DNA from: an uncultured Eubacteriales bacterium
GTDB lineage: Bacteria > Bacillota > Clostridia > Oscillospirales > Oscillospiraceae
Length of the DNA stretch: 64,000 nt
Assembly (NCBI GenBank): GCA_900543625.1
Contig: UQSF01000011.1
Span: forward strand, 15,145-79,144
Reading direction: 5' to 3'
The translations under genes were made by a program, and so were the position numbers. The notes under the pieces were generated by a model, which saw only the letters and a list, made by a program, of their open reading frames with translations, was not told the DNA's origin and ran no database searches. Below, in pieces: positions 8,198 to 16,712 of the stretch (the first letter of the stretch is position 1; each line of letters begins with the position of its first letter).

Positions 8198-8267
8198 AAA
8201 GGTGTACGAAGCAAACACCGGGGTGCTGCGCCCCTTGCACCCCATGTTCAGGAAAGGAGCGATACCT

Positions 8268-8744
8268 GTGGAGATGAAATTGGCCTATGATACACCGGAG
8301 ACCATCCGGGAACTGTTCACGGAATACACGCGGATGCTGGTGGAAAACGAGCCGGCGTTCCAGACCTATCTCGACCTGCAGGATTATGCGGCGGAGCTGA
8401 CCGACCTCACGAAAAAGTACGGCCTGCCGCACGGGCGGCTTTACATTGCATGGTGCGATGATCAGCCGGTCGGGTGCATCGGCCTGCGGCGGCTGGATGA
8501 CGAGACCTGCGAGCTCAAGCGGCTGTATGTGCGCCCGGCGTACCGCGGGCAGGGCATCGCAGGGCAGATGATGCAGCGCATTTTGTCCGACGCGCGCGCC
8601 ATCGGCTACACCGCCATGCAGCTTGATACCGAGCCGTTTTTGCGCAGCGCGCTCAAGATGTACCGCGGACTCGGCTTTTACGACATCCCGCGCTACACCG
8701 ACAGTCCGCTCGACACGACGATCTTCCTGCGGCTGGAGCTGTGA
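8268..8744 (+). CDS. GNAT-family N-acetyltransferase
   Basis: A 158-residue acetyl-CoA-dependent acyltransferase. The acetyl-CoA pyrophosphate loop is seen as LYVRPAYRGQGIAGQMM and the C-terminal LKMYRGLGFY closes motif B. GTG 8268 lies 8 bases after AGGAAAGGAG; ATG 8274 is the alternative. The frame extends upstream to 8094, but that part covers the promoter. The substrate is unknown. Confidence 0.85.
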   Translation: MEMKLAYDTPETIRELFTEYTRMLVENEPAFQTYLDLQDYAAELTDLTKKYGLPHGRLYIAWCDDQPVGCIGLRRLDDETCELKRLYVRPAYRGQGIAGQMMQRILSDARAIGYTAMQLDTEPFLRSALKMYRGLGFYDIPRYTDSPLDTTIFLRLEL

Positions 8745-8835
8745 CTTTACAAAAAATTGACGCGCTGTCCGCTTGTCGTGCGGCGCGCCGCGTGGTAAAC
8801 TACGCGCAGAAGCATGAAGAAGGAGAGAGGATCGT

Positions 8836-9624
8836 ATGATCGATTTTAACGCCAAAAAGGGCTTCCTGTGCGACATGGACGGTGTCATCTACCACGGCAA
8901 CCACATCCTGCCCGGCGCGGCGGAGTTTATCCACTGGCTGCAGGACGAGCACAAGGAATACCTGTTTTTGACCAACAACAGCGGCATGACCCCGCGCGAG
9001 CTGTGCCAGAAGCTCCAGCGCATGGGACTCGATGTGCCGGAGGAGCATTTTTACACCAGCGCACTGGCCACGGCGGCCTTTCTGGCCGATCAGGCGCCCG
9101 GCTGCTCGGTGTACGCTCTCGGCGAGGCGGGACTGCTCAACGCGCTCTATGACCGCGGCATCACCATGAACGACGTTAACCCCGACTATGTCGTCATCGG
9201 AGAGGCGCGGGCGTATTCGCTCGATACGCTCACGAAGGCGACGAATCTCGTGCTCGCGGGCGCGAAGCTCATCGGCGCGAATTCCGACACCTGCGGTCCG
9301 ACGGACGAGGGCATCGCCCCCGCGTGCCGCGCGCTCACCGCGCCGGTGGAGATCGCCACCGGCAAGCAGGCATATTTCTGCGGCAAGCCGAACCCGCTCA
9401 TGATGCGCACCGGTCTGCGCATCCTCGGCTGCCATTCCGGCGAGGCCGTCATGATCGGCGACCGCATGGACACCGACGTCATCTCCGGTATGGAGAGCGG
9501 CATGTCTACCGTGCTCGTGCTCAGCGGCGTGTCCACGCGCGCGACGCTCGACGAGTTTGCCTACCGGCCGAGCATGGTGCTCGACGGTGTGGGCGATATC
9601 CCGCAGCTGGCGCAGCAGGCATAA
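8836..9624 (+). CDS. HAD-IIA family hydrolase (NagD-like phosphatase)
   Basis: A 262-residue phosphatase with the class IIA haloacid dehalogenase motifs: nucleophile region LCDMDGVIYHG, motif II FLTNNSG, the cap region, then GKPNP and the metal-binding GDRMDTDV. AAGGAGAGAGG precedes ATG 8836. TTGTCG (8773), a 17-bp spacer and TAAACT (8796) form a likely promoter. Members dephosphorylate small phosphoesters such as nucleotides or sugar phosphates; the substrate is not predictable here. Confidence 0.9.
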   Translation: MIDFNAKKGFLCDMDGVIYHGNHILPGAAEFIHWLQDEHKEYLFLTNNSGMTPRELCQKLQRMGLDVPEEHFYTSALATAAFLADQAPGCSVYALGEAGLLNALYDRGITMNDVNPDYVVIGEARAYSLDTLTKATNLVLAGAKLIGANSDTCGPTDEGIAPACRALTAPVEIATGKQAYFCGKPNPLMMRTGLRILGCHSGEAVMIGDRMDTDVISGMESGMSTVLVLSGVSTRATLDEFAYRPSMVLDGVGDIPQLAQQA

Positions 9625-9630
9625 AGAAAA

Positions 9631-9665
9631 CAGATCTCCCGGAGCCTCTGGCTCCGGGAGATCTG
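9631..9665. terminator. Hairpin between converging genes
   Basis: A 16-bp perfect stem (CAGATCTCCCGGAGCC with GGCTCCGGGAGATCTG). On the minus strand it is followed by TTTTC, so it best serves the MATE gene, but it may stop both transcripts. Confidence 0.8.
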
Positions 9666-9709
9666 CATCCGGTAAAAAATCGGGACGGTTTTCGGCTTGC
9701 TGCGCGTGC

Positions 9710-11101
9710 TCACGTCTCCAGCTCACCGGCGGTGCGCGTCACGTCGTGGATCCACTTGCCGGAGCGCAGGCGCGGGATGACCAAAAACAGCTGCACGATC
9801 ACATCGATGGACATGAGCGGGTACACATAGCGGATGTCCAGCTTCCAGACGAGCGCCGTGAGCGCCGCCAGCGGCAGGCACACCGCATACAGCGGCCCGA
9901 CGTCGCACAGCATCGCATAGCGCACGTCGCCGCCGCCGCGCAGCACGCCGACGATGTTCGTCAGGCTCACGCTCGACACCGGCTGCACGAGCATGAGCAC
10001 GCCCATCATATACATGGCGATGTCGCACGCCGCGCCCTCCATGTGCATCAGCGGCAGGATGTACGGCCGCAGCAGCACGTTGCGCACGAGCGCGATGATG
10101 CCCATGCACACGAGGCCGACGACGAGCGCCAGAGCGTCGAGCACCCAGGCCTTGCGCTGCACCTGATCGCGATTGCCGCGGCCGATCTCCCGCCCGATGA
10201 GCACCGCTGCCGCGCCGCCCGCGGCGAACGACGCCGGGGTGATCATGCGCTGCAGGTTGCCGGCGATCGTGTAGGCCGAGAGAATGGGGGCGTTGTTGGC
10301 CATGTGCCCCATGATGACCGTGTAGAGCGAAAACGCGAGCGACCACAGGCACTCATTGCACACGACAGGCAGCGCGTACTTGGCAAAGTCCTTTGCGATC
10401 ACGCGGCCGGGGTGCAGCAGCGCGCGCGGCATGAGCGGCAGCCGGCGGCTGAACCGGGCATACACGCACAGCACCGCGACCTCGAACGCGCGGCTGATGA
10501 GCGTGGCAATGGCCGCGCCCGCGCAGCCGAGCATGGGCGCGCCGAGCTTGCCGTAGATAAGCACCCAGTTGAGAAAAATGTTCAGCGCGCCGGATACGGT
10601 GAGCAGCACCGCGCCGAGGCGGGGATTTTCCGTGCTGCGCTGCGCGGCGATGTACACGCCGCTGATGGCGGCGAAGAAGTACGAAAAGCCGACGTAGCGC
10701 GTATACGCCGCGCCGGGCGCGATGAGGTCGGCGTTGTTCGTCAGCACGCGCATGATCTGCTCCGGGATGCAAAACGCCGTCACGGCGAGCAAGCCCGAGA
10801 TCGTCGTGGAAACAAAGAGCGCGATGCCCATGACGCGGTTGATGGCCTCCTGATCGCCGCGGCCGTGGTATTGCGCCACGAGCACGCTCATGCCGCTCTG
10901 CACGCCGAAGATCATCAGCTGCATGACGTAAAACGGACTGTTTGCCATCGTCACGGCGGCGAGCGCCGTCTCGCCGAGCACGCCGACCATGAACGTGTCG
11001 GCCATGGACATGGAAAACGTCACGAAATTTTGCAGGATCATCGGGAGCATGAGCAAAACGGCCTCCCGGATGAAGGCTTTTTCCTCGCGGATGAGACGCA
11101 T
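9710..11101 (-). CDS. MATE-family efflux transporter
   Basis: A 463-residue multidrug and toxin extrusion protein with about twelve helices in two MatE halves; MADTFMVG near the start and the internal repeat are typical. The start is ATG 11101, seven bases after AAGGAGG. The frame runs on upstream through the tRNA gene, which cannot be coding. It would export cationic compounds using Na+ or H+. No regulator is adjacent. Confidence 0.92.
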   Translation of the reverse strand: MRLIREEKAFIREAVLLMLPMILQNFVTFSMSMADTFMVGVLGETALAAVTMANSPFYVMQLMIFGVQSGMSVLVAQYHGRGDQEAINRVMGIALFVSTTISGLLAVTAFCIPEQIMRVLTNNADLIAPGAAYTRYVGFSYFFAAISGVYIAAQRSTENPRLGAVLLTVSGALNIFLNWVLIYGKLGAPMLGCAGAAIATLISRAFEVAVLCVYARFSRRLPLMPRALLHPGRVIAKDFAKYALPVVCNECLWSLAFSLYTVIMGHMANNAPILSAYTIAGNLQRMITPASFAAGGAAAVLIGREIGRGNRDQVQRKAWVLDALALVVGLVCMGIIALVRNVLLRPYILPLMHMEGAACDIAMYMMGVLMLVQPVSSVSLTNIVGVLRGGGDVRYAMLCDVGPLYAVCLPLAALTALVWKLDIRYVYPLMSIDVIVQLFLVIPRLRSGKWIHDVTRTAGELET

Positions 11102-11177
11102 GGGGCAACCTCCTTTGTGCGCAGTCCGTTTATCATACCATAATCTGCACAGGTGTGCAACCATACGCTGCAAACCG

Positions 11178-11206
11178 TTGACACCCGCCGCTCTTTGCGC
11201 TAAAAT
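11178..11206 (+). promoter_or_regulatory. Promoter of tRNA-Arg(CCT)
   Basis: TTGACA (11178-11183), a 17-bp spacer and TAAAAT (11201-11206), 11 bases before the tRNA. Confidence 0.85.
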
Positions 11207-11217
11207 AACGCTGTTGT

Positions 11218-11294
11218 GCCCCCGTAGCTCAGTTGGATAGAGCGGCCGCCTCCTAAGCGGCAGGCCACTGGTTCGAATCCAGCCGGGGGTGCCA
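11218..11294 (+). tRNA. tRNA-Arg (anticodon CCT)
   Basis: A complete cloverleaf: acceptor GCCCCCG/CGGGGGT, D arm GCTCAGTTGGATAGAGC, anticodon stem GCCGC/GCGGC around loop CTCCTAA, and T loop GGTTCGAATCC. Discriminator G and encoded CCA follow. It decodes AGG. An Rhs-rich island lies immediately downstream. Confidence 0.95.
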
Positions 11295-11305
11295 GATTTT
11301 CTGTC

Positions 11306-11338
11306 AAAAGCCCTTGCTGCAAGGGCTTTTGTTTTTTT
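11306..11338 (+). terminator. Terminator of tRNA-Arg
   Basis: Stem AAAAGCCCTTG/CAAGGGCTTTT followed by seven T residues. From here to 11651 (about 310 bases) no gene, RNA or repeat could be supported. Confidence 0.9.
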
Positions 11339-11651
11339 ACCCTTTTGGGTGTTTCCTTGCAGCATACTCCATGCCTTCTCGCGGTTGCCGCCCTCTTTTT
11401 GCGCGCGGATGGGCCGCCGCTGCAAGCAACGCATGTTCTCCTCGGCGGTTTTCCGCCATAGAACGCAGGGCACTTGACAGGTCTCGCGCCGCCGGGTATC
11501 ATGATGGTATCACATACCATTTCAACTACGGCGGCGGGAATGGCTGCGCGCAGAGAATACCGCAGGCGCCGATCTTTTTTTCTGCGAATGGTATAGGAAC
11601 GCTTTTGGGAAATATCGGCCAGCATGGTCACGGCGATGAGGGGTGATAGAT

Positions 11652-12119
11652 ATGAGAGTCAATATCAACTTTAAATATTTTTCCCAAAATGTGAGTGTTG
11701 GTTTTTGCCTGATTTTATTGGGCATGACCATTGCAGGTGTGTATGCTGCAGTGATTCGGCCGGATGCACGCTGGATTATAATTTTGGTGGTGTTCTTTAC
11801 CGACCTGTTTAGCGTGTTCGGCATCGGGAGAATATGCAGGTCTTATGACATCCGCACAGATGGGGTAGTGGCGATTTGGTTTGGCATCTTTCGGCGGTTT
11901 TACCCGTGGTCATCCTTTTGCAGTGTGAGCTGGGAACGTGTCAACCTTGGCTGCCGGGTGGTGACAGATGTGCTGTGCACGCAGATACCCCTTAAGCGCC
12001 AGCGCAACGGCATGGTTGACAAGGATTTTTTGGGGTGGCATCCCTTTCGTGTGCTGGATATCGACATGACGGAAGAACAGCTTTCAGAATTCAGCAAATA
12101 CTATCCCATCCAGCTATAA
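11652..12119 (+). CDS. Hypothetical membrane protein, possible immunity protein of a lost Rhs cassette
   Basis: A 155-residue protein with two N-terminal membrane helices (about residues 15-35 and 42-62) and a cytoplasmic part rich in Trp and Arg that resembles small PH-like bacterial proteins. GAGGGGTG lies before ATG 11652. It is AT-richer than the core genes and directly precedes the first Rhs tip cassette. Position and composition suggest an immunity gene left from an earlier cassette; no family was recognised. Confidence 0.5.
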   Translation: MRVNINFKYFSQNVSVGFCLILLGMTIAGVYAAVIRPDARWIIILVVFFTDLFSVFGIGRICRSYDIRTDGVVAIWFGIFRRFYPWSSFCSVSWERVNLGCRVVTDVLCTQIPLKRQRNGMVDKDFLGWHPFRVLDIDMTEEQLSEFSKYYPIQL

Positions 12120-12127
12120 TTTACAGT

Positions 12128-12506
12128 GCGGGCGGTGCAACAGCACCGCCCGCAGGGAAATGGATAAGTGGTCACTATGATGCGTACAACCGTCAGCACA
12201 CAACCACAGATCATCATCGTTGTCTGCTGCATTACGCTGCGCCGCAGCGCCTACGGCGCGTGGGGCAACTATTCTGTGCATGGTGCTGACGGCAAAAAGA
12301 CCACGGATCCTACCTTCATCGGGCACATCAACCCCCTGCGCTACCGTGGTTACTACTACGACCGCGAAACGCGCCTTTACTACCTCCAGAGCCGGTACTA
12401 TGACTTTGCGTACTGCCGGTTCATTAATGCGGATGCATATGTAACTACGAATGTTGGTAGCATTTTGAATAGTAACATGTTCGCATATTGCGAGAATAAT
12501 CCGATC
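12128..12506 (+). repeat. Rhs-cassette direct repeat, copy A (379 bp)
   Basis: It opens with the hairpin GCGGGCGGTGC-AACA-GCACCGCCCGC and continues through the coding part for the conserved Rhs tip. Copy B at 13756-14134 has exactly the same length and is nearly identical over the first 150 bp. A degenerate third hairpin copy lies at 14794-14817. Confidence 0.9.
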
Positions 12507-13026
12507 TTGTTTAGTGATCAGCATGGTAACTATAGGTTTATTGATGGATATACACCTCCTCAAAACACAAAAAACAGTGTGTCTATCCCTATACCCGAGC
12601 CGTTTTCTGTTGGATATTTCAATCAATTTGGAAATAAATATACAAATGGATTATACGTTAAAGCCACTCCCCCCCAATCTCGATAGAGGGCTGACTATAG
12701 TGAATGCCGAGGCGGGAATTATGTCCATTGGTGGTGACTATCGGTTTGGCAGTTGGTCATTAACTACTGTTTCGGCCGAAGCAAAAGCAGGCGCTTCCCT
12801 GGACTATATTGGGTTTTGTGCTGACGCAGCCTTAATAAGGGGCGAGGCTGGTGTCAGAATTAAGCTTCCCTTCACGAAAAAGAAATTGTTCCTTGGAGCA
12901 GGTGCGGATGCGATTTCATTTGGCATTAGAGCATATTATGATTCCGAACGAGGTCGCGTTGAAATTGGTTTATCTGATGTTATAGGCGTATCTATTATTA
13001 TTGGATTAGAAGGCAATGAAAAATGA
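12168..13026 (+). pseudogene. Orphan Rhs tip with variable C-terminal domain (cassette 1), frameshifted
   Basis: The first part encodes the RHS repeat-associated core end: INPLRYRGYYYDRETRLYYL, SRYYD, RFINAD and FAYCENNPI. It ends at a TAG at 12684. The downstream frame (12676-13026) encodes a glycine/alanine-rich domain (VNAEAGIMSIGGDYRFGSWS, AEAKAGASLDY, GAGADAISFGIRAYYD) typical in look of polymorphic-toxin tails. The two frames join if one C of the seven-C tract at 12669-12675 is removed. There is no Rhs body upstream, so it is a displaced tip. The toxin activity is not recognisable. Confidence 0.75.
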
Positions 13027-13643
13027 GAACTATTAGTTTTCAAAGAAAAATAAGCAAAGCAAGGTTGGTTTTCTCGGTTTGCAATGATTTTGGTGAACAA
13101 ATATGCGGCTTTGGAAGATGTACATGCGGAATTCTTCTCCAGAAATTAACACTCAAGTGGCCGACGCCTTCATTAGCACCGGAGCCTGAAATACTAACCT
13201 TGAGGCAACGAAGCTGGATACTTAAAATATTGTCCGTTATTCCGATAATTAGCCTTTTTGTGCGTGTTCCATATTATTTCTATCGTAATTCAAATTACTC
13301 TGGTCATATGAAATATAATTGTGGAATTCGGGCGTATATTTTGCGAACAGGGCTAGATGAATACGCCTTACGTTTACATAAAAATAATATTTGTTCAATT
13401 TGCAAAAATGAAATTCAGATTGCAAAGATTCAAAAGCAAAGCGATTCTTGGTTTGAGAAAAATCAGTATACTATATTCATGAGTGAAAAAATTGAGGATC
13501 GTGAAATCCCGGTTATTTTATTAATTTCTATGTTTGTAGATGTCGTGTTTTATAAGAACTATAGGCATTTGAGCGTTTATAAAAAAGAAAGAAATGTTAT
13601 ATCTTCGGACCCGTATTCTGCAATGGCGGATTGGCAACCTTAG
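13023..13643 (+). CDS. Putative immunity protein of cassette 1
   Basis: A 206-residue protein whose ATG overlaps the toxin stop (ATGA), which is usual for toxin-immunity pairs. One hydrophobic segment (about residues 66-84, ILSVIPIISLFVRVPYYF) and a pair of cysteines in CSICK are visible. The codon use is AT-rich, unlike the rest of the window. The family was not recognised. The role as immunity protein is inferred from position only. Confidence 0.55.
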   Translation: MRTISFQRKISKARLVFSVCNDFGEQICGFGRCTCGILLQKLTLKWPTPSLAPEPEILTLRQRSWILKILSVIPIISLFVRVPYYFYRNSNYSGHMKYNCGIRAYILRTGLDEYALRLHKNNICSICKNEIQIAKIQKQSDSWFEKNQYTIFMSEKIEDREIPVILLISMFVDVVFYKNYRHLSVYKKERNVISSDPYSAMADWQP

Positions 13644-13755
13644 CTTTTTCAATACTTTTATATATTTTACTACTGATATGGCAGAAAAAACAGTTTGCAA
13701 AATTCGAGAAGCACAATCCCATCCGCATATTCATAGAATAGAACTATAGAACAGC

Positions 13756-14134
13756 GCGGGCGGTGCAACAGCACCGCCCGCAGGGAAATGGACAAGTGGT
13801 CACTATGATGCGTACAACCGTCAGCACACAACCACAGATCATCATCGTTGTCTGCTGCATTACGCTGCGCCGCAGCGCCTACGGCGCGTGGGGCAACTAC
13901 TCCGTACACGATAACAAAGGCGCGAAGAATACTTCGCCCACCTTCATCGGGCACATCAATCCCCTGCGTTACCGTGGTTACTATTACGACCGCGAAACGC
14001 GCCTCTACTACCTCCAGAGCCGGTACTACGACTTTGCGAACTGCCGGTTCATTAACGCCGACACCTTCGCTACCACCGACGCCAACGGCTTCCTCAGCGC
14101 CAATATGTTCGCATATTGTGAGAATAACCCGATC
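13756..14134 (+). repeat. Rhs-cassette direct repeat, copy B (379 bp)
   Basis: Counterpart of 12128-12506, with the same opening hairpin (13756-13781). The two copies are collinear and of equal length, so they are substrates for homologous recombination that could swap tails. Confidence 0.9.
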
Positions 14135-14275
14135 ATGTGGATTGATCCAACGGGACACTTCTTAAGCGAAATTATAGGCTTTGTCAAAACGGCGGTGGAT
14201 GAGATTGGAAATGCAGTAGGGGCTTTGTCACCTGTATATGCTGTCCGCGATGGAGCAACACATGACAGGCGGTAA
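13796..14275 (+). pseudogene. Orphan Rhs tip (cassette 2), short tail
   Basis: It encodes the same RHS tip as cassette 1 (INPLRYRGYYYDRETRLYYL, SRYYDFANCRFINAD) and the classical end motif NPIMWIDPTGHF. The variable tail after that is only about 40 residues (SEIIGFVKTAVDEIGNAVGA and on), so the toxin domain is probably cut off. No Rhs body or good ribosome-binding site precedes it. It is followed by a DUF5071-like gene. Confidence 0.7.
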
Positions 14276-14306
14276 AATCAGTCGTAATAAAATGGGATGG
14301 AGCTAA

Positions 14307-14699
14307 ATGATGGTTAGTATTGACTATATAATGAGCTTGCTTGACTGGAATAATAGCACAGAGCAACAAACACAGGGCATTGAGTTGGCGAAAGGGGTAA
14401 AATGTCTAAACGTCTTTTTGCAACCTAATAATTACTGCTATGGGAAAAATGTTTGGGGGAATTGCGCAAAAATTCTATCTGCAAGATCGAATGAGGAACT
14501 ATCTCCATACTTGACTGAATTAATGATGTGGCTGCAAGACATGAATTGGCCAGGCGCGTTCTGTATACTTGAAAGACTGAAAGGACTGGTGAGTGATCCG
14601 TATTTTGAGCGTTCATATACAGAGTGCCTTAAATGTGCCAATGCATTAGAGGATGAAAGTTGGATGAACAACTTGAGGCTGATTAAAGAACAGCGCTGA
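14307..14699 (+). CDS. DUF5071-like protein, putative immunity protein of cassette 2
   Basis: A 130-residue soluble protein. Its centre, WGNCAKILSARSNEELSPYL followed by MMWLQDMNWPGAFCILERL, matches the pattern of DUF5071 proteins, which often sit behind Rhs or similar toxin genes. GGATGGAG lies upstream of ATG 14307; a second ATG follows directly. The segment 14700-14850 behind it holds only a degenerate Rhs hairpin. Confidence 0.65.
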   Translation: MMVSIDYIMSLLDWNNSTEQQTQGIELAKGVKCLNVFLQPNNYCYGKNVWGNCAKILSARSNEELSPYLTELMMWLQDMNWPGAFCILERLKGLVSDPYFERSYTECLKCANALEDESWMNNLRLIKEQR

Positions 14700-14857
14700 A
14701 ATGCATGAAAGCGTGGATTGCTATTGGATTTGCAACGCTATGGTTATGTGATGCGGAGCAACTATAATGGCTACAATACTTATCTTGTATTATCGGGCGG
14801 TGCATCAGCACCGTCCGCATTTTATCTACGTCATCCTGCATGCCCCAGCGCCGCAGC

Positions 14858-14893
14858 ACGCAAAAAAGCACCCTTTCGGGTGCTTTTTTGCGT
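14858..14893. terminator. Terminator between the Rhs island and etfA
   Basis: A 16-bp stem (ACGCAAAAAAGCACCC with GGGTGCTTTTTTGCGT) that can act in both directions; on the minus strand it closes the etf operon. Confidence 0.9.
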
Positions 14894-14905
14894 GTTCGTT
14901 CCGGC

Positions 14906-15901
14906 TCACGCGCCGAGCTTTGCGAGCATGGCCTCGCAGACCTCGTCCATGTCGCCGACGATGCCGTAGGTGCAGTAGTTGAAGATTGCCGCCTCGGGAT
15001 CGGTGTTCACGGCGACGACCACGTCTGCATCCGAGAAGCCCGTGACGTGGTTGACCGCGCCCGACACACCGAACGACAGCAGCAGCTTCGGCTTGACCAC
15101 GGCGCCGGACTGCCCGATGACGAGCTTGAACGGCAGCACGCCGCGGTCGAACACCGGGCGCGTGCAGGCAAGCTTGCCGCCGAGGCGCTCGGCCAGGCGG
15201 CGGTAGCGCGGCAGGGCGTCCGCCCCCTTGATCGCGTTGCCGACGCAGATGATCACGTCCGCGTCCGCGATGTTCAGGCTCTCCTCGAGATCGTCAGCGC
15301 GGAAGTCAAGGATCTCGGTGCGGATGTCCGCGACCGGGAAGTCGATGTGCTCCTCGATCACCTCGTGCGCACGTGCGCCGCAGGGGACGCATTTGAACGT
15401 GCCCGGGCGGATGGTGCCGACCTGCGGGCGCGCGACCGGCACGGTGATGACGGCCATCATCTTGCCGCCGACGGCGGGCTCAACGAACTCGATGTCCGTC
15501 GTCCCGGGATCCCAGACGAGCTCGGTCGCGTCCGAGGTGCAGCCGGTGCCGAGACGCGCGGCGAAGCGCGGTGCAAAATCGCGCCCGTTGATCGTGCCGC
15601 CGACCATGACCGCCGTGGGCCGGTATTTCCGGCACAGGACGGTGAAGAGGTTGGTGTACGCATCGTTATTGAAGTAGTCATAGCCCGTGCCGGTCACGTG
15701 GATGATTTTGTCCACGCCGCAGTCGAGCACGCGCTGCAGCTCGCCGTCCGAGATGCTGCCGACGATGACCGCGACGAGTTTCTCGCCGCTCGCGTCGCAG
15801 AGCCTGCGCGTTTCCGAGCACAGCTCGAGCGAGACCGGCAGCACGCTGTCGCCGTCGCGCTCGATGAAGACCCACATATCTTTATAATCTGTTTTATTCA
15901 C
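14906..15901 (-). CDS. etfA: Electron transfer flavoprotein subunit alpha
   Basis: A 331-residue EtfA with the N-terminal alpha/beta domain and the C-terminal FAD-binding signature (VIGQSGAVVKPKLLLSFGVS, then GAVNH). GTG 15901 is chosen because GAGGAGGTG lies just upstream; a longer form would overlap etfB. It lacks the N-terminal ferredoxin-like extension seen in some bifurcating EtfA proteins. With EtfB it transfers electrons from the adjacent GlcD-type dehydrogenase. Confidence 0.93.
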   Translation of the reverse strand: MNKTDYKDMWVFIERDGDSVLPVSLELCSETRRLCDASGEKLVAVIVGSISDGELQRVLDCGVDKIIHVTGTGYDYFNNDAYTNLFTVLCRKYRPTAVMVGGTINGRDFAPRFAARLGTGCTSDATELVWDPGTTDIEFVEPAVGGKMMAVITVPVARPQVGTIRPGTFKCVPCGARAHEVIEEHIDFPVADIRTEILDFRADDLEESLNIADADVIICVGNAIKGADALPRYRRLAERLGGKLACTRPVFDRGVLPFKLVIGQSGAVVKPKLLLSFGVSGAVNHVTGFSDADVVVAVNTDPEAAIFNYCTYGIVGDMDEVCEAMLAKLGA

Positions 15902-15914
15902 TGCCTGCACCTCC

Positions 15915-16709
15915 TCAAAGCACATCCGCGATCAGGCCGAAGAGCCGATCCACGTTCTTTTCCGTGCTGCCCTCGTCGATCATGCTGCCCTTCGCGCCGA
16001 CCTCCGGCGGATAGGTGCGCGGCACCTTCGTGGGGGAGCCGGGGTCGCCGATCTGCGCGGGGTCGAGCCCCGGGATGGTGGCCGCGCTGTAGACCGCGAT
16101 ATCCGCGGTGCGCGAGGCCTTCCAGCGCTTCAGGTTCGGGATGCGGGGGCGGAAGTTCGCCTTCTCGACCGTGAGCAGGCAGGGATACTTGGCGCGCAGC
16201 ACCTCCGTGCCGCGCTCGAGGTCGCGCTCGGCCGTGATGGTGTGCGCGGCCGTGTCCACCTCGACGATCTTCGCCGTCGAGGAGATCTGGCTGGCACCGA
16301 AGCGCTCGGCCAGCTGCGAGCCCATCTGCCCGGTCGCGCCGTCGAGCGACTCCTTGCCGCAGAAGATAAGGTCAAAATCGCCGAGCTGCTTTGCCGCGCT
16401 CGCGATGACGTAGCTCGTGGCGAGGGTATCGGCGTTGGCAAACGCGCGGTCGGACAGCAGCACGGCGCGGTCCGCGCCTGCGGCGAGGCACTCGCGCAGC
16501 GCCTCCTTGGCCATGTCCGGCCCCATCGTGATGACGGTGACCGTGCCGCCGTGCGCCTCCTTGACGCGCACGGCTGTCTCGAGCGCGTTGGCGTCCAGCG
16601 GATTGAGGATCGCCGGAACGCCCGCACGGATCAGGCTGCCCGTGACGGGGTCCATCTTCACGAGGTTAATGTCGGGCACCTGCTTGACGCAAACAAGAAT
16701 ATTCAGCAT
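15915..16709 (-). CDS. etfB: Electron transfer flavoprotein subunit beta
   Basis: A 264-residue EtfB, starting MLNILVCVKQVPD and carrying the family pattern GKESLDGATGQMGSQLAERFG. It starts 3 bases after the GlcD-type gene stop. The same gene order (dehydrogenase, etfB, etfA) occurs in the LctBCD lactate dehydrogenase of acetogens. Confidence 0.95.
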   Translation of the reverse strand: MLNILVCVKQVPDINLVKMDPVTGSLIRAGVPAILNPLDANALETAVRVKEAHGGTVTVITMGPDMAKEALRECLAAGADRAVLLSDRAFANADTLATSYVIASAAKQLGDFDLIFCGKESLDGATGQMGSQLAERFGASQISSTAKIVEVDTAAHTITAERDLERGTEVLRAKYPCLLTVEKANFRPRIPNLKRWKASRTADIAVYSAATIPGLDPAQIGDPGSPTKVPRTYPPEVGAKGSMIDEGSTEKNVDRLFGLIADVL

Positions 16710-16712
16710 GCT

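Noticed and set aside
11102..11473. N-terminal extension of the MATE frame through the tRNA gene
   Set aside because: It would translate antisense through tRNA-Arg; ATG 11101 has a perfect ribosome-binding site.
11341..11651. Possible gene between tRNA-Arg and the island
   Set aside because: Open frames here lack a ribosome-binding site and any recognisable domain.
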